Origin: Bacteroidia bacterium
GTDB taxonomy: Bacteria; Bacteroidota; Bacteroidia; Bacteroidales; Dysgonomonadaceae
Reading direction: 5' to 3'
NCBI GenBank assembly: GCA_030539475.1
Contig: JAUNRY010000018.1
Span: 1-7,577 of the forward strand
Length of the DNA: 7,577 nt
Positions 6,044-7,577 of this stretch are shown one piece after another (the stretch's first letter is position 1; every line of letters begins with the position of its first letter). A model generated the notes under the pieces. That model saw only the letters and a list, made by a program, of their open reading frames with translations. It was not told where the DNA came from and did no database searches. Both the position numbers and the translations under genes were made by a program.

Positions 6044-6634
6044 ATGAAAATTTTACTTTTCGACAATTACGATTCGTTCACTTACAACCTGCGGCACGTT
6101 ATAAAAGAGCTTGGTTACGATGATATTGACGTTATCCGAAACGATAAAATCGATTTGAATGACGTGGAAAAATACGATAAAATCATTCTTTCTCCCGGCC
6201 CGGGAATTCCCGAAGAAGCGGGCGATTTATTGCCGTTGATCCGGCGGTTTGCGCCCTGCAAAAGCATTTTGGGCGTTTGCCTCGGGCATCAGGCAATTGG
6301 AGTGGCATTCGGCGCAACGTTGGAAAACACGCCAATGGTGCATCACGGCGTGCAAACGCCCATCGAGATTACCGGCAACGATTACATTTTCGATGAACTT
6401 CCCACCGAAATTGAAGTAGGCCGATACCATTCCTGGATTGTATCGGATGAAAATTTTCCTTCCGATTTGGAAATTACAGCCATTGACGAATCAGGAAAAA
6501 TTATGGCGCTGAAACATAAATCATTGGATGTTCACGGCGTGCAATTCCATCCCGAATCGGTTCTTACGCCGTTGGGCGAAAAAATCATCAAAAACTTTCT
6601 CTCCGCCTGGCCGATTGCCGGTCTGACGGATTAA
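6044..6634 (+). CDS. trpG: Anthranilate synthase component II, glutamine amidotransferase
   Basis: 196 residues forming one class I glutamine amidotransferase domain, which releases ammonia from glutamine for TrpE. Motifs in order: DNYDSFTYNL (7-16), SPGPGIPEEAG (50-60), GVCLGHQAIG (77-86) with nucleophile C79, VGRYHSW (125-131), and GVQFHPES (165-172) with H169 and E171 completing the triad. It is not fused to TrpD, unlike in E. coli. Such proteins can also serve as PabA for folate; the position between trpE and trpD favours the tryptophan role, though a double role cannot be excluded. The start is 12 nt after the trpE stop and preceded by AGGTAAACCG, the closest thing here to a Shine-Dalgarno sequence. 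Confidence 0.95.
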   Translation: MKILLFDNYDSFTYNLRHVIKELGYDDIDVIRNDKIDLNDVEKYDKIILSPGPGIPEEAGDLLPLIRRFAPCKSILGVCLGHQAIGVAFGATLENTPMVHHGVQTPIEITGNDYIFDELPTEIEVGRYHSWIVSDENFPSDLEITAIDESGKIMALKHKSLDVHGVQFHPESVLTPLGEKIIKNFLSAWPIAGLTD

Positions 6635-6647
6635 TTAAAATCCAAAA

Positions 6648-7577
6648 ATGAAACATATTCTAATAAAACTCCTAAATTATCAATATCTTAACCGCGACGA
6701 ATCGCGCGAGCTGTTAGTCGCTATTGTGAAAGGCGATGTCCCCGAAACACAGGTTTCGGCCATCATCACCATATTTTTAATGCGCAGCATTTCGGTGGAA
6801 GAAGTGTTGGGTTTTCGCGAAGCATTGGTTGAGATGCGCGTTTCGGTTGATTTAAACGAGTACAAAGCAATCGATATTGTGGGCACCGGAGGCGACGGAA
6901 AAAACACGTTCAACATTTCTACGGCGGCGTGCTTTGTGGTTGCCGGAGCCGGATATCCGGTGGTGAAGCACGGAAATTACGGCGCCACATCGGTGAGCGG
7001 TTCGAGCAACGCGATGGAACAGCAAGGCGTTAAATTCACCACCGATATTGATATTTTACGAAAAAGCATCGAAAAATCCAATATCGCTTACCTGCACGCG
7101 CCGTTTTTCAGCCCTGCGCTCAAAGCGGTGGCGCCGGTACGCAAAAGCCTGGGCGTGAGAAATTTTTTCAACGTGTTGGGCCCACTCATCAATCCGGCCG
7201 ATCCTGAATATCAGTTGCTTGGCGTTTACGACTTGTCGATGACGCGCCTTTACAGCTATATTTTTCAGGCAAGCAAAAAGAAATTCGGTATTGTCCACAG
7301 CCTGGATGGATACGACGAAATATCGCTTACCGGACAATTCAAAGTAGTTTCCAACAAAGGCGAACAGTTGTTTTTGCCCGAAGATTTGGGGTTCAACCGC
7401 ATAAAACAGGAAGAAATTTTCGGCGGAAATACGGTGGAAGAAGCGGTTTCGGTTTTCAACAAAGTGATGCGATGCGAAGCCACCGAAGCGCAGATGAACG
7501 TGGCCATTGTAAACGCGGCATTCGCCATTCAAATTGTAGAAGCCGAAAAAAACATTGACGAATGTATTGAAATCGCG
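6648..7577 (+). CDS. trpD: Anthranilate phosphoribosyltransferase, C-terminus beyond right window edge
   Basis: Frame open from ATG 6648 to the right edge, 310 codons with no stop; the family is usually about 330-345 residues, so only a short C-terminal piece is missing. It transfers the phosphoribosyl group of PRPP to anthranilate, the second committed step. The glycine-rich PRPP loop GTGGDGKNTFNIST is at 79-92, KHGNYGATSVSGSSN at 107-121 and VRKSLGVRNFFNVLGPLINP at 164-183. DGYDEIS (230-236) holds the acidic Mg-PRPP pair, with tyrosine where many homologues have leucine. The start lies 13 nt after the trpG stop behind AATCCAAAA. It is the last visible gene of the operon; trpC, trpF and trpA are expected next. 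Confidence 0.96.
   Translation, partial: MKHILIKLLNYQYLNRDESRELLVAIVKGDVPETQVSAIITIFLMRSISVEEVLGFREALVEMRVSVDLNEYKAIDIVGTGGDGKNTFNISTAACFVVAGAGYPVVKHGNYGATSVSGSSNAMEQQGVKFTTDIDILRKSIEKSNIAYLHAPFFSPALKAVAPVRKSLGVRNFFNVLGPLINPADPEYQLLGVYDLSMTRLYSYIFQASKKKFGIVHSLDGYDEISLTGQFKVVSNKGEQLFLPEDLGFNRIKQEEIFGGNTVEEAVSVFNKVMRCEATEAQMNVAIVNAAFAIQIVEAEKNIDECIEIA

Overview
The window looks like chromosomal DNA of a Bacteroidota bacterium, most likely order Bacteroidales. Three things point there. The tryptophan genes run trpB-trpE-trpG-trpD, with trpB first and trpG not fused to trpD, as is usual in that phylum. Start codons follow A-rich stretches instead of Shine-Dalgarno sequences. Several upstream regions carry matches to the Bacteroidota -7 promoter element TAnnTTTG. 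I cannot name the genus from the sequence alone.

Left part, minus strand (1-2033): a class II fumarase (fumC, complete) is followed 48 bp downstream by the start of a secreted glycoside hydrolase family 2 enzyme (beta-galactosidase-like), which runs off the left edge. The two could share a transcript.

Middle (2034-3191): a 366-bp AT-rich divergent intergenic region holds candidate promoters and two inverted repeats, one of them a perfect 20-bp palindrome. After it comes an unrecognised gene for a 263-residue exported protein, probably an outer-membrane beta-barrel. This gene is visibly more AT-rich than its neighbours.

Right part, plus strand (3192-7577): the start of a tryptophan biosynthesis operon. 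It begins with a -7 promoter element, a 19-residue leader peptide with two adjacent tryptophan codons, a long A-rich spacer and a strong GC-rich intrinsic terminator, and only then trpB. This is the layout of a ribosome-mediated transcription attenuator. TrpE and TrpG together make anthranilate from chorismate and glutamine. TrpD (cut by the right edge after 310 codons) adds phosphoribose, and TrpB performs the last step, indole plus serine to tryptophan. trpC, trpF and trpA are not in the window and would be expected just downstream. TrpE also keeps an LLES motif of the type used for tryptophan feedback inhibition, so the pathway appears controlled both at transcription and at the first enzyme.

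The most interesting element is the trp attenuator. The leader peptide and terminator are clear, but I could not find a convincing classical antiterminator. A perfect 10-bp long-range stem brackets the Trp codons instead, so the switching mechanism may differ from the E. coli model. I found no mobile element, CRISPR array, tRNA or rRNA.
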